Source: Dimargaris cristalligena (lineage: Eukaryota > Kickxellomycota > Dimargaritomycetes > Dimargaritales > Dimargaritaceae). Taken from it: a stretch of 54,529 nucleotides of DNA. A program made the position numbers and the translations under genes. The stretch spans positions 1 through 54,529 of the forward strand of contig JANBQC010000134.1 of NCBI GenBank assembly GCA_027576995.1, written 5' to 3'. The notes beneath the pieces are model-generated. The model had not been told where the DNA came from and searched no databases. It saw nothing but the letters and a program-made list of their open reading frames with translations. How positions within the stretch are numbered: position 1 is the first letter of the stretch; each line of letters begins with the position of its first letter. Shown piece by piece: positions 10,900-24,379 of the stretch.

Positions 10900-12360
10900 C
10901 CTTGGCGACTCTACCAATTTATCTATTTAATAACTGACAGCATCAATACGCAAACGAGGAAGGTGGTGTGCTGTCGAGTTATCCACCGTAAAAAAATACA
11001 GATTCTAAATTGCAAAGTAAATTATTTTGACAAGAGGATCTTGTTGGCGAGTACTTTAACCTGCAGCCATAACATATCTTAACCGTTACCCAAAATAGTT
11101 TGAAATTACGATAAAATCTGTCACACTACCCTATATTACCAATTAGGCGGATGACAGAGTTGTTGGTGCACAGTTACTAGACCTCATGGTTTAACGAGAC
11201 AGTTTCTTTCGCAACATCAATTGATTCCGCGAACATGTTAGAATCCGATGTTCTCGCCAATAACTTTCTGGTTGTGATGTACTCTTGGGCGGATTGTTTA
11301 GGCTATTCTCTATTTCAACACCCGTTCTCGATAGTAGAGATCGCGATTAACGATCAGGCCGCTACGGTTTGGATTCGATGGACATAGTCACAATCCCGGA
11401 ACTGGGTTCACGATCAATCTAAGATCACATGGAATGCTTTGATGACTGTAGACTACCTCGTACGGTCATTTTAAATGATGGCTTTTATTCGCATTAAAAA
11501 TGGTTCCCTTTTGCGGCGCCACCTCGAATTCGACCGATTGAATTTATACAATCAACAAGATCGAATCACAGCCATTCTGTATTCGACTTTCCCAGCGAAC
11601 ACTATTCAATTTAGACCCTGATCTACATCTTCACTTTGTCTTGGCGACTAACTTAAATTGAAGTGGGACATATATTGTCCGAATCACCTCGGGGACTTCC
11701 CCAAAAGTTGATCTCATACACAAGAGTTAAGCTGCAGAGTGTAGTGTTGTGGTCGCAATTAATACCACAAGGTAATATGGCCTAATAACCTTATCAGGGC
11801 CAACTGGAGCAGCCTCAGTCTAGTGGGAAAAACTAACTAACTAAGGGAAACACGCACTCAGCGGGGACAATTCTTATCTGATCTTCAGATAGGGACAACT
11901 AGGGCAACCGGGGATCACACAGGGATCCTTCTAATGTATGGCAGATAAGGCACAATGAATGGGCTTGGGCCAAATGGACGATAGGAATAGAACAAGACCG
12001 GTGGATCGAAAATAACTGACTGGTAAACTTATACTTGGTGTCAAAAAACTGCCTATTTATTAGGAGAATACCTGATGGGTATTTATATGAAAATGTAATA
12101 AAAAAGGCCACCAATGTTGGTGGCTCTGAGAGTACTAAGTCTGGGGATATGCCCCAGACTCCTATAACTAAATGATCCTCGAGTTATGAGTAAGAACTAT
12201 GAATACTGAATATTGAATATTGGAAAAACGGCCTAGCCATTGAATGGCTTATAACTGGGTGGGAAAAGATGAAGACTGATATTTGGTGATGTTCTTCATC
12301 TTTTCTAAACTAAAAATAGTTTGGCCAGGATATGCTGTTAGAGATTAAGCAGGCCCGGCC
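10900..12360. other. No gene seen
   Basis: AT-rich intergenic DNA. Reading frames are short and without family resemblance, and no tRNA-like promoter boxes were found by eye. Confidence 0.5.
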
Positions 12361-12419
12361 ACAACACTATCGTTTATTCTCGCTAAATCGCTGAACCCTA
12401 TTATAAATAAATTCGTAAA

Positions 12420-12760
12420 AAACGCAGTGTCTCATCCCAGCTACGGTATCCCCAGTACCCCCACCGCAAGTCCCAGCCCAGTCTGGCACTCCTGAGGTCC
12501 CTGCGAGCGACCCGAACCTCCCGTCGAGATCTCCGGCTTCAAACCTCAGTGACATAATGCCCGGCCCAACCGGTCCACCATGCTTCGGCACGATACTAGT
12601 ATCAATTTTTACTCCAACTTCCCCAACTATACCAACTGCCTCCTGACCTCTGACCGTATGCTTTGCCTCTATTAAATTACGGGCGCAGTTCCCTTCCCTA
12701 GACACCGCGGCCATTTCCTCAACACCCCAAGTGTAAATGTTTCCACCCTCGCCCTGTCGT
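12420..12760. other. GC-rich island, possible coding remnant
   Basis: A C/G-rich patch inside AT-rich DNA is open for about 155 codons on the minus strand (12367-12837) and for about 75 codons on the plus strand (Pro/Ser-rich, from about 12422). Neither translation resembles a family I know. It may be an old exon or a fragment of a mobile element, and there is no evidence that it is expressed. Confidence 0.25.
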
Positions 12761-15389
12761 GTCTTTTCCTTTCCATATCTGGCTCGGGAAACAGTACAAA
12801 TATGTGTGCAATACGATGATTTTTTAAGGTAAGGCATTGATCTTGTACTAGTGGGCGTAATACGCTGGTGGCCACACCCTCTTGAAATCGCTCGCTTCTG
12901 TGAATATCAAGTACTTGACGTAACTGCACCCCTGGAATTGTGGTTAAGAATTCTTTCCGCTATAATTTAGCTGTCGTAGTTGCACAATTTATTTCCCCCA
13001 GACCGACATATGCTTAACTATATATAAGTATAAAAGAGCTCGATGAAAACGTGGCTTAGGTAAATTTAATACAGTCCTTCATAGTAACGAGTCTTTTTAA
13101 ACGACACCCTCATTCGGTGTAATTCTAATGCCAAAGTGTGCTTACTATTGTATTCTAATCAACGGCTGCTGGTCGTCACAAAGTATCCCATTATCAACAA
13201 ATATGTTAGCTGAGACGATTCCCTCGGCCAAAATCATGCAGGCTGAAGTTGATATGTTGGACATCATACATTTCTTGATGATAAGATGGACAGTTGAGTA
13301 CCGTATTTATATAATTTAAACTGTTCCGCGAATATTTGGTATTTCACCGAAATTGCTTTTTACTCGTTAAAACACTTACTTTTGTCGTTTTAAAACCAAC
13401 CATGAAACTGTACTGGCGTCGGGGTTCGCCAATCCACCGCTGGGCCGCAGGATGCGGATGGGCATCCCTTGATACGGTGCAGAGCGTAGGGGTGTGGTCG
13501 GGGGCGCCTCCGGGCCGGTATAAGGTGGGACGCTAGGCCCGGAGGAACCAATGTGTAGACGAAACATATTTAATGTGAATGGTCAAGTGTTGATGATATA
13601 GAGAAAAATGGTATTATTTTATTAAAAATGAGTGTTTCAGTAGAGCAAAATAATTATAAACAAAACAATAATTGTTTTCCTCGGTGGAAGAAGACTCCCC
13701 AAATTGAGGACGTGCAGAAATCGTTTTAAATATTGGATATCTTACTATCTGTATCAATAATGCCATCATTAAACCGTCATAACACATGGCCGTTATCAAG
13801 TAATCAAAGTCATTAATCGGGCAGTAACTTCCCGAAAGGCGAATAAATTTTCTCAAACAATTCGTCATATCAGTAAAAACAGTCATAAAGGTCGAATAGT
13901 CAGCCAAAATTAGTTTTGTTATAGAATCGCCGGGTGAATTGATAGCCGGATGCTGAAGGCTGATAGCCGACGCTCTCATGGCACTACAAATCCTCCTATT
14001 CAATGTGTACATCTGCTAGACCAACGGAGTAGCTTGACTTTAGATTCATGTGAATAAAATTACTGGTTTATATTGTTATAATAAATAAGAAAGCTGAAAA
14101 CCCCTCGTATCTATCCCCAAATACGATTCAACCTGTTTCTGGTTTTTTTAAGTTATCCTGATATATAGGAATTTTGGGTAGCGAGTCCGAACAGTAATCG
14201 TTTTTTGGCTACCTAAGCGTAACTACGTAAAGAGGAAGCAACCTTACTAATTTTTTAAGACCAAATCAATCTCCAGAGTTAATGTCGTTATTATTGCCTA
14301 TAATATTATTATAAATGCCCCTCAACTATGCCAGGCCCAGAAGCCATTGGTTAAGCTGGCAAATCCATCTATTATTAAGATCTAGACTAAGTCTATCCTT
14401 ATAACCAATAATCTAATTAAGAATCCCGATTTAATATTTATAACTGGGACTGTTATTTGGAAGTTGATAGAGTAAGTTCTTAATTCACTCAACCAATGGT
14501 ACAAACAAAGATTGTGACTTGCTCCTATGGATATTGTGATTAACCGTATTGATGGAAATATTGCAATAAATTTCGCAACAACGACAGGGTATCAACAACT
14601 TTGATCAGAATAGGCCAAATCTAATAATGCCATTTGGGATCATGGAACATGAGAATGCTGCTTCATTTACCCATGGCCTCCACCAAAATCAAATAGAAAT
14701 ACTTTCCCCGCAGTACTTCGGCGTTTCTCAACACCCTGGTTGTTGGTCAATCTCTCAATTTACGACTGAGACTAAAATACCCATTAATCAAATTGGGTCA
14801 ACTTGAATACTCGGCTTTAGCGGTCCGAAAAGGGGTGATCTCGTGATAAAAACAAGGCAAATGGCCCCTTATTGACCTCCTAAATTGATTAAAAATAGAC
14901 CATATAATCAATGCTGCTATCTGTATGAGCTACTCTTGTCTGTAATACAACCGGCTGGCGAAGTATTCTTTAAGAACAGGGTTGGGAAGCAGAAACCCCA
15001 CCCATACCATTTCATTCGGCGGTTGGGAAAAAATATAGGTGAGGGAAAGGAGAGATATACATAAATGGAAAATGGGGAATCTGGGCCGCTTGATAATCTC
15101 CTAAAAAAGGAGTGAGAACCCACGTATAGGTGGCACACTCCAGGTAATGGTGGTGCCGAAGGTAATAAGGTGGACCAGCGCCAGCCTAACACTCATAAGT
15201 GTTTGGTCTGAAACTTCCTCACTCAATCATACATCAGCGGATAATCGATACACAGTGTAATACGTTCACCAACTCACACAAATAAGCCCATACAAAATAG
15301 CGCCATCCCTTCTCCCCACTGATGAACAGGTGTAAACCAAGCCTAAGTTTAGGAGACCCTTCCAATCATTAAACCGATGTAGTGGGTGT

Positions 15390-15419
15390 AATATATATAT
15401 ATATATATGTGTGTGTGTG
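15390..15419. repeat. (AT)n/(GT)n microsatellite
   Basis: Alternating A/T from 15390 to about 15408 passes directly into GT repeats up to 15419. Confidence 0.9.
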
Positions 15420-16662
15420 AGGGATAGAGAGATACAGTACTTAGAGCGAGGATTGGGAGAAGGAACGCACATTGGTCATCCAATATCCTTAATTAGCCAT
15501 TTTGCACCAGCTTGTTTTCTCACCTGGTCACACGAGGGTCGCTAAGTCCGAATCGCCAGCAGCGAGTGCAAGTTTAGTCCATTTGTCCCGCCCTCCACAG
15601 CAATAGCAGTGGGGGATGAGGGGAAAACTGAGTGTGGGGAAGGGACACAAAGTGCGCCACCTTATTAGCGTTGTCTTTTTATTTTCTGTGTGTGTGTATA
15701 TTAACCACTAAGACGTAGACCTCTCTTATTCATCTTCCATTAGAATAGTCGGGTGGAAATGGTTGGGGGTAGGCCCACAGGCATCTATTATGAGTTCGCT
15801 TATTATGGTTGATCAACCAAATGCTTTGAGGAGAAAATAGGTGGAGTATGATAATCGACAAGGATTGGCCAGCCACGGAAACTGGGACGACTTCGGACAT
15901 GGCGGCCTGGCCCATGTTCTGACTTATTCAATCGTCCATTCACTCACTAGCCCCCCCCCTCCACCCTTCATTCTCATTAACAGTCTCGTCAGTCAGACTT
16001 GCCTTCAAGGTTTGGACTACCCAGTGACTATGTTCAGTAGGTTCAACTGGGCGTATCAGTGGGACGCCGGCACCTGAATACTCCATTTTTCTCACACATC
16101 CTTTTACACGTCAGCCTGGTCGTACTCCTTCCGCCCATTTCCCACTTTGGTCTTACTCTTCGCATCCTTATCACCTACTTGGGCAACATGACAATGGCGG
16201 GAAAATGGGTGGATGAATTAAAAATAGCCCAGGATGGGTGGGGGAGAGGAAATTCGGGGAGTCAATAGTTATGTATTGTTGAGTTTATTTGGCGGACCTG
16301 GGGAAAACAAGGAAAAGAGAGGTTGATTTTGCCAATAGGAGAAATCACCATGGATTTGCCAGGGGTACAGTAGATACATAGAAGCGTCCAAAAAGAGTCA
16401 GATGATTATCCTGGTCGAGTCGTCAAGTCCGAAGTGATATACCAAGGCCAATCCCAAAACCCCCGTCCTTACACACCTCTGCCCCATTGTCTCTGTAGCC
16501 AGTTTCACATCCAACCCTAGCGGTCGGGGCTATATCCATCGGGTTTAGGACAATGGCCCATCGAAATGGGCATTCGGTCTGGAGGGCGAATGAATACATG
16601 TTACATTCGGCAGGCTGCAAGTCCCCTAGAGAGGATTAATGAACATACAAAATGACCTCTTT

Positions 16663-16686
16663 TTATTATTATTATTATTATTATTT
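16663..16686. repeat. (TTA)n microsatellite
   Basis: About eight consecutive TTA units in intergenic DNA. Confidence 0.9.
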
Positions 16687-19600
16687 GACTGGTCCTCCTA
16701 TGTCCTTTCTGTCGATACTACGCAAAACCGGTATTTGTTAATACTCGCAGCGGAAAGGCGTGTGGTTTCGCACAATTTCTTTTCGGTAGTTCAAGCCAAT
16801 TCAACAGATTGACATCGACTTGGGAACGCATGCCTCACTCACCAAACAATCCATTGTTTTTGCGACCGCTGCACGTTCGTGCACGGGGCCGCCTGAAGCA
16901 CCCAATGGTCTTAATCCAATCATCGGGGCGAACCATCTCACGTCCAAAAAATAATAATTGATGTGTCTGGTTCCTGCGAGTAGGTTTAGCCGAAGGTACT
17001 CTAAAACGCTGGGGTTTCCAGCCAACTAACCGGGTCGATATTTCTCCGGTAAGTGTAACTAGCTAGAAGGGAGAGGAGGTGGGTGTCTTGTTAATCGTAA
17101 AAAGAATAGTCTGGTTAGCTGAAAAACAATCATTCTAGAATACTACTATCGGCCAAAATTGAACAGACAATATTATACATTTGTTGCCAGAGCTACAGTC
17201 GAAGATTTCCGCCAAAGTCTTGTATAGAGCTAAATAAATGACCAGTTTGGTGTGATAGCAGATGGGTGTGTGCTAATGCTGCGCTTTAATAATGAAAACA
17301 GGACTAATTGGCTAGTCTTAGCCATCGTATGCTGATGAACTAACAGTGAGGGTGCAAGTGACCATCTGGCCTGGCTTTCCAGCTTCTTGCATAACAACCC
17401 TATTTTACATGAGTAAGGGTAAACCTATACATCATAACCAACCAAATCAAATTTAATGGCTGTAGTGCCCATTTTTTTTCTTGTTTTTATTCCAATTTAT
17501 TCGTAGGCTCTCAACTATATGGTAGATGCATAAAATGGATGACTTGGGGAAAAGGGTACCATATGGGACCATTTGATTGCCCTCTACCCCTTTCACATTG
17601 AAGGGATTGTCCGACCTATGGTAGACAACCAAGCTGACCGAGACTATTGTAAATGCAAAATTGGGATATCTGAGGAATACTAGCATTCGGGATTACCGCC
17701 AAATTCGAGACTACAGTGCACTGGCGGAGAAATATTCTCCATAAGGAGCTATGGTGTAAGTGAATATAGTACCATGGATTTACCGCCACTCATATAGTAA
17801 TAATTTACAGTAGCTAATCTGTATTGTAGCATTGAAGTGACAAGTCTCATGGGACTGATAGCCGCCATGCTGCAGCAATGGGCAAATTGCAATATGAGGG
17901 GAGAGGCTGGGGGAGGCGGAGACGAAGGCGAAGGGAAATACCATAGTAGATTTTTCAATAAGGGGATTTGGGTATTCTGGAGACGTGGTGGCCAAAACAC
18001 TAATTGATAGGGAAAGCCACTTGACATTCCCACTGTTGTGTATGTATATTCACACCATAAGGTCGTCCCAATGTGGAAATGCATATTTATAGCACAGCGA
18101 TGGCAATATGAGTAATACAAGATACTACACGATGGATGTGGTCGAGTACACGGAGATATCGAAGACTTCGTGACTCGCTAAAAATATCCCTACGAAACAG
18201 GTGAGGCTAAACCGTCCGAAATGAGATTGCCTTCACCTTAAATCACGGAGAGGCACTGGGACGGGCAATGAGCTGTGAGTCAAGGCCATTCTAAGCCAGA
18301 CGGGGCTGTAATACGCTACATTTAGAGGCAATGAATGGCTGCGAAGGCTGGGGGCTTTGTGATGCATAACTCCGGCATGGCATCACGGGGCTTGACCCAC
18401 AGAAGGGAATCCCCCTATTCTTAATACCTAGATACTCTCTGGCACCTGGATGCATTGTGGTGATGGTGCACCTGGATGCTGCAGTCCAAACAGTTGGAAC
18501 TCCGGTGGAATGGGACTATCTCACCAGGTCGCTGTACAGCAACCTGCAATGCAAAAAAAAAATGACGTGGCTAAATATAGGTCGTTCAGCTGCACCGCAC
18601 AAGTGAGTGGAAAGGCATCGTAAGTCGCAGCTAGTAGTGATTCGGATCGATTTGATATAGGTTGGGCTGGGATAAGTAAAGCTGAAAGTCAGGCAGGTGC
18701 ATGGCGTACGGCTTGAGTCATCCACAGTTCGTGTATCTCACCTTTCACGTTTAGGCTTAATAGATACACTGGCGTATTATACCCTGGTTGGTATTTCAGT
18801 ATTTCGGAAAATAAAAGCGGGTGCTGCAAGGTCATTGGCGGCTGTTAAAATTCGGCATACCCATAGGTCCGATTTGGCCTCCAACCTAGAATATCCTTTT
18901 ACACCGGCACTCCGTATTGTAGTGCTGGGGATATGACTGGGTGACAGTAATGCGAGAGGGGTCGGTGGTAGGGCAATGCTAAAGTACTGTGCGTCAATGC
19001 TGTTTCAAGGCAATATAGTGATAGTGCGCCGGCGGTAATTGGGGCAGTGAATGGGAGGGAACCTGAGCCGCCAAATGTCCCACCTCTCTTATCTGCGCCC
19101 ACGTGTGGAGGATAGTGGATAGTAGCAAGGTTTATCAATTGAATCTCTATGGTAGGCCATTGCTGGCCAGGGGTTATTTTATAAAATTTTGCCAACGTTA
19201 ACTATGAGCCACCAGCCAACTTGCTGATAATTGCAGTATCGGCAGGGCTGATGTTTAATGCAAAACACCAAGAATAGAATATGTTCCTATTCCTGCTACA
19301 AAAATGTGACTGTAGTTAGTGTTGCGTAAGCCGTGGGACTCTCTAGTTTTGCAAACTCTTCAAAATAGTTCTCCACGGACGTGTACTGGGGGCGATATTG
19401 TAAATTACCTTCAGACTTGTGCGATGGTGTCAATATAGCGTCTATGGCCCTCGGGCCACGAAGAGAAAAATGATAAATAATGAGGACTACCTAGCTTAGT
19501 GCGATGGTTCTGGGCCACCGTGTACTGTTGTGAACCCAGCTTTCCACTAAGCACACCCACTACACTATGGGAGTAAGGGCCCTGGTCAATTAGCAATGCA

Positions 19601-21513
19601 ACTATGCTAAGATTACTATTTCACTGACGGCGATTAGACCATGAATCCATCGATCAAGCCCTGGGCAACAGTGAACCGCAACTAATCGACAGCTAGTCTA
19701 CGTGGTCCTATAGCGAGGCTCAATCTGTATAGTACAAAGGAATTTATTGGCATGGTTTGAGTAGATGAAGCCAATGGAGTGGAATCACTTGGGGAGGAGG
19801 ATTCCACACAGGAACGCAGTACAGCTGGCCCAATCGCTGAATAGCTGTACCTGAATGGAAAAGAAGGAGAATGGTTATCCGGTTCCCACCAGCACATTCC
19901 CCCTTTACCCTTTTAAGCACTCTAGACACAGGAATTGCAAAGAATTGGTATGTGATGTACCCCCCCCCTTTGCCCTGAATCGCAGCCATGCCTCCTACGA
20001 AGGTGCACCCAGAGGAGTTTATGCATGGAGGAGTAGTGCACTGTTGCAGACTAGCATAATTGTCGAATTCAAATGCGGGGCGGAGAAATGGAGGCAGAAA
20101 ATAGGGGAACCGCCATGGGAAGAATGTAACTATTTAATCTACCAAGCGGTGCGAAATGATTGGGTTGAACCACGGGTCTCCATCTCCGCTCTGCCCCTTG
20201 GCTAAAAGTTACCTAAAGGAGAAAATCAGACCTCTGCTTGTTCATTGATAGTAATTGGCGGGGAGATCATCCCTGTATGGGCCTGGGAGAGAGTGAAAAG
20301 AGACACTCCCGTTTTCCTTTTGGCCTTTACTCTGTCCCATCACTCTCATCTCATCACCATTCTCTTGACGAGAAGTGAATTAGGCAGAACGGCGATCATT
20401 ACATGGGATCCTCTACATGCATACACACCAAATGGTCTCGTCAAATATTATTCTGAGGACGGCACAGCGGGACTCGCCGCGTTCACCTCCCGGGTAGGTC
20501 CCTAACTCCAGTTACACCAGGTCACCATCAATAGGCTGTACCCCTGTCGATTGAAGCCGGTGGCCTGACCAGCTCTTTGAAGGTTTGTGTGGCACTTAAT
20601 CCGACTACCGATCATACACAAGCCGATGAATAAATAGTACCGAAATATCCATGAGTATGTGGGCGGGGGTGTGGATTAATCATGCACCTGTTGAACAGAC
20701 ATTGGCCGGCGATAGTGTCCATCAGAGCTTCCACACTCCCGCGCTTATTGACCAGCCTCCTCACTATATTATTCCTTTTCTCCGAAACCCCAGTCTCGGC
20801 AAATGACCATATATTGCACCTCTACTCTCTCTTTGGATTATTAGGTTGGCAGGCACGTGGATTTGAATGTGGACATATACTATGGTATGCACTATTGGGG
20901 AGTGACCTTTAGCCTCCCACCATCGAGTCTCCCCCCCCCCACCACCGCACTGCCGGATAGCTTTATCCGCGACTACTTACCAAGACTATAGTTGCAGGTG
21001 TGGATACGAACAGCTCGAGGTCTGCCATGGCTTGGATTCACCAGGCGGAGAAAAGAAAGAAACGGAAAGAGGAGAGAAGAGACATGCCTCACCATCAAGA
21101 GCCGGGAATGGACCCGCTACAGCGGTCCTATTTAACCAGCAGGCGGAAGTGGCAGGCAGAGAAGGAGAGTCTCAATCAAACGAAACAGCCAGCATTCAGT
21201 GAGGCTTGGGAGGTATAGACCATTCTTATCTCGCCCAGCTAGGCCCGAGGGAACCCATACAATCATGGGTATATGCGGACTGTACAACATGCATTCAACC
21301 ACTTTAATAAAGCTGGCCGGGTTAGTGATGAAGGAGTACTGTAATATATGGCCAACTTTGGCAGTAACCGTGGCAGGTCTATAAATCCGATGCATTACCG
21401 TCGCCAGCCTGCGCCATCGGGGTATATAATCCGGGCGTTGGCCACGCATCCTCTCTAGCATCCTTATTTCCCTTCCTACCGTTCTTTCCTCCTTCTACTT
21501 AAGCCAGCCCATT

Positions 21514-21552
21514 TGTTTGTGTGTGCGTGTGTATGTGTATGTGTATACATAT
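21514..21552. repeat. Imperfect (GT)n microsatellite
   Basis: GTGTGT-type repeat with interspersed ATGTGTAT units in intergenic DNA. Confidence 0.75.
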
Positions 21553-21689
21553 GTACTTAATCCGCCTGGTCGCACTCCAATTAACCGTGTTGCCCCACTG
21601 GCCCGAATAATTGGCCCAGAAAGGTCCATTGGCTAGCTGCTACGCTTTTTTTCCGGGTGTGTTGACGTGTGACCTCGAAAACCCAACCC

Positions 21690-24379
21690 TCACTCACCTG
21701 CTTCGTCGCCTGCCTACATTCTCCCATACATACTCCTCCGTCGTCCACGGACTTTCCCTTGACCCTCTAACTCCGCCCTCCTATCTCCGCCATATCTAAT
21801 TAGCCGATTTACCCGGTCCGTTGTTCACCAGCGGGCATCCGCGTTGCTCACTTTTCATGGTTTTAATCACCGCATTCCCTATTTCCCCTCTTGCCTTCTT
21901 CCACCACCCTCACCCTAACCCGTCGATTTGTGACGGTGCTTCCTACCCTACTTTTAAAAGGCGGGGCGCCTCGCCCAATAAGCTCGGTCTGTTGCTCGAC
22001 TATACGGCTATATTTTCTTCCGTATCCCACACCCAGCCCCCTGGCACCACATTTGTTCACTGCGACTATTTGGCCATATACCGCCGGAGACCCACTTAAA
22101 GTGGGCCCCATCTATTATTGGGTAAGTATCAGGAATCTCCAGAATAGGGGTTACCCTTTCTCCGCATATCCCACGGAAATGCCCACATGGATTAAATCGC
22201 CGAAACCGGTTTTTTTGTCCCCCGATTCTTTTAGTTATCTGGTATCTTTTGTGAACTATCCATAATTGCTGCTGGTGGACAGTTTAGGAATCAGTTGGTG
22301 AGGTCAAACCCCACTGATTTTACGATTGGCAAACCACACCCTCGCACACCCATTTTATATTCGTTGAATCTCCCGCCATACACTGGGTATGCCCTGTCCT
22401 TTTCTTCCCTCCGCCTTACTGAAGCTTGCCATCATGAGCCTCTTCTTCCACTTTAATGTCTGGCCTATTCACGTATACCCCAGCACCGTTGGGTCTGTTC
22501 ATCTTTGTTTCCTTTGTGGTGATGGCTGCTCATTTCCCTTAACTGTGGCGTGGCTTATCTCCTTTGGTGGTATGACTATTCTAATATTCAAGCTACCTTC
22601 AACATCACAGTCCTCAACCCCCGCATCTGGGATGTTCTTATCATTGCTTTCCCCTCCCTCACCGATCAATATATTCCCCCTCCTTCCCCCTCGGACTTGG
22701 CCCTCTTTTTTCCACGCCCCGTCTCCCTCGCCGTTAACTTCGGGATATTTCCTCCTCTCTATATATAACCCCGCCTGTTTGGCGTTCCCCTGTCCTACGA
22801 TACTTCTAGTTTCTCGCCTCTCCTTTGCTTTCCACGCCTACCCGTATTCCGAACTTCTTATATATATATATATATTATTTTCTGAGTTATTTCTTATTAA
22901 CTTGACAAATCGGAGTATGCGTGTAAATGATCGTACTATCCGGCTTAATACCCCGAAACTAATCTGACTTACCTAGTTTTTCGTATGCGATACCGTCCAC
23001 CCTACTCCCAGTAATTCATCTAGTTTATTACCCACCTTCCTGTATGTGCCCAGCAAGCTATACACCGTAGCCCTAAGCCATTATCTTCATTGGTATAGAA
23101 CCCTAGTCATCTAACTACTCTTTGTGATACGCTCCGTTTACACTGTGCGCCTCTCCCCCAAACGAGCGGGAAAACGACGAGTGTGTGAGTTGGGTGTCAT
23201 AGTCAATCAAAGTCGTGCTCATCCATCGCCGGTATTTGCTGCCCGCGGCCTATACTTTTCCCACACGCTAGCCAACTGGCTGCCGCGTCGGGTATTAGGC
23301 AGTTCACACCAGGCCATTTTTTTTCCGGCTGTTATCGCCGGTTCCTTACACCAGACCGGGTATTTGGACAACCGCACAACCCCTGCGGCACCATTTATTA
23401 GGACTGCCCTCCGACCCCACTGTTTATTTCACATTGCTAACTGCAACCTTATTCATTCCCATTCCCTTTTTGACGTTTTCTGCCTACTTGTGCTTTTCTG
23501 CTCATCCCCCCTCTAGACCTCGCTTCCAATACTTCCTCAATTGCTCGAACTCCCCTCCCATAAATCAGACTTTTCCTTAAACCCATTCGCCTACCCTAGT
23601 CTCTTTCGTGCCTTGTTATTTTTACTTATATTGATTTTTCTCCCACCTAAACTTACTTCCTGCCTCTTATCGCCTCCGCCTCCTAGCTACCCCCCTCTAT
23701 CTCCCTCGCTAGCAATTGCTCCCATACCGTTGGTTTTCTTGTGGCCTAAATCCCCTCACCCCCTGATTGAGTGCTCGTGTTCGGTCCCAAACTTGTAAAG
23801 GGTTGGACCTTCTAGAACGCCGCCTATCACTTTTATTACTGTTCTTTCCGCTTCATGTGCCCCTTTAACTATCTCTAGCACTAGTCGGCCTTACCCCTGT
23901 CGCCGTGCAAACGCTTACTGTTGCGCCCACCCATCTCTTCCAATAGGGCTGGTATTGATTTTCCAGTCTTTTCTCTCAGTTGCTCTAGCTGTTGGCTGCC
24001 TCACCATGACCAGCGCGCTTCAATTGTTTTACTTCCTGAATCAACTCTCCCCTTACTGAGCGTGAGTTTTTGCGTGGTTCTTCACTTGACCCCACACGTC
24101 TTGAGTCGTGCCGACACTGGACTGCTCCATTTACCAACCCCAAACCTCCCCCTCCTCTCTCTCAAGCCATTCCGCCATTTATTAATTTTCTGTATTACCC
24201 TCCACGTCGCCGTGCTCCCCCCTCGATTTCCGTCCATCGTCGGGTTCAGGATATCAACTGGGCAAGTCCTCTTTCCTCGTCCGCCGTACCTATCCAACTA
24301 CGCCTGACCTGGTCACAACCACGCGACAGTCGACTCCCTTACCCCTCAACCCCTCTAATTTAGGCACGGGTTCGCCGGA
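21690..24379 (+). other. 2.7-kb pyrimidine-rich tract upstream of the PAS regulator
   Basis: The plus strand is heavily enriched in C and T through this interval. As an example I counted 47 pyrimidines of 60 at 23641-23700. Every long plus-strand frame here is a run of Pro, Ser, Leu and Phe, as expected from composition rather than from a gene. It ends at the start of the Zn2Cys6-PAS gene. Shorter C/T-rich leaders precede other genes here, so this may be an unusually long promoter or 5' leader, perhaps with upstream ORFs. An alternative is decayed simple-sequence DNA. Confidence 0.55.
22858..22876. repeat. (TA)n microsatellite
   Basis: Short alternating T/A run inside the pyrimidine-rich tract. 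Confidence 0.85.

Larger units (their letters stand above)
12840..21690. other. Gene-poor region of nearly 9 kb
   Basis: No convincing gene was found. It contains a second GC-rich patch (about 13405-13555), a decayed open frame with internal stops (about 14280-14600), and several simple repeats listed separately. The longest reading frames are under 135 codons and read as composition artefacts. A relic transposon graveyard is likely but not shown. Confidence 0.5.

Noticed and set aside
21821..24363. Several plus-strand frames of 80-190 codons (for example 22389-22967)
   Set aside because: Pro/Ser/Leu/Phe-rich, overlapping each other in different frames, as expected from the pyrimidine-rich composition.
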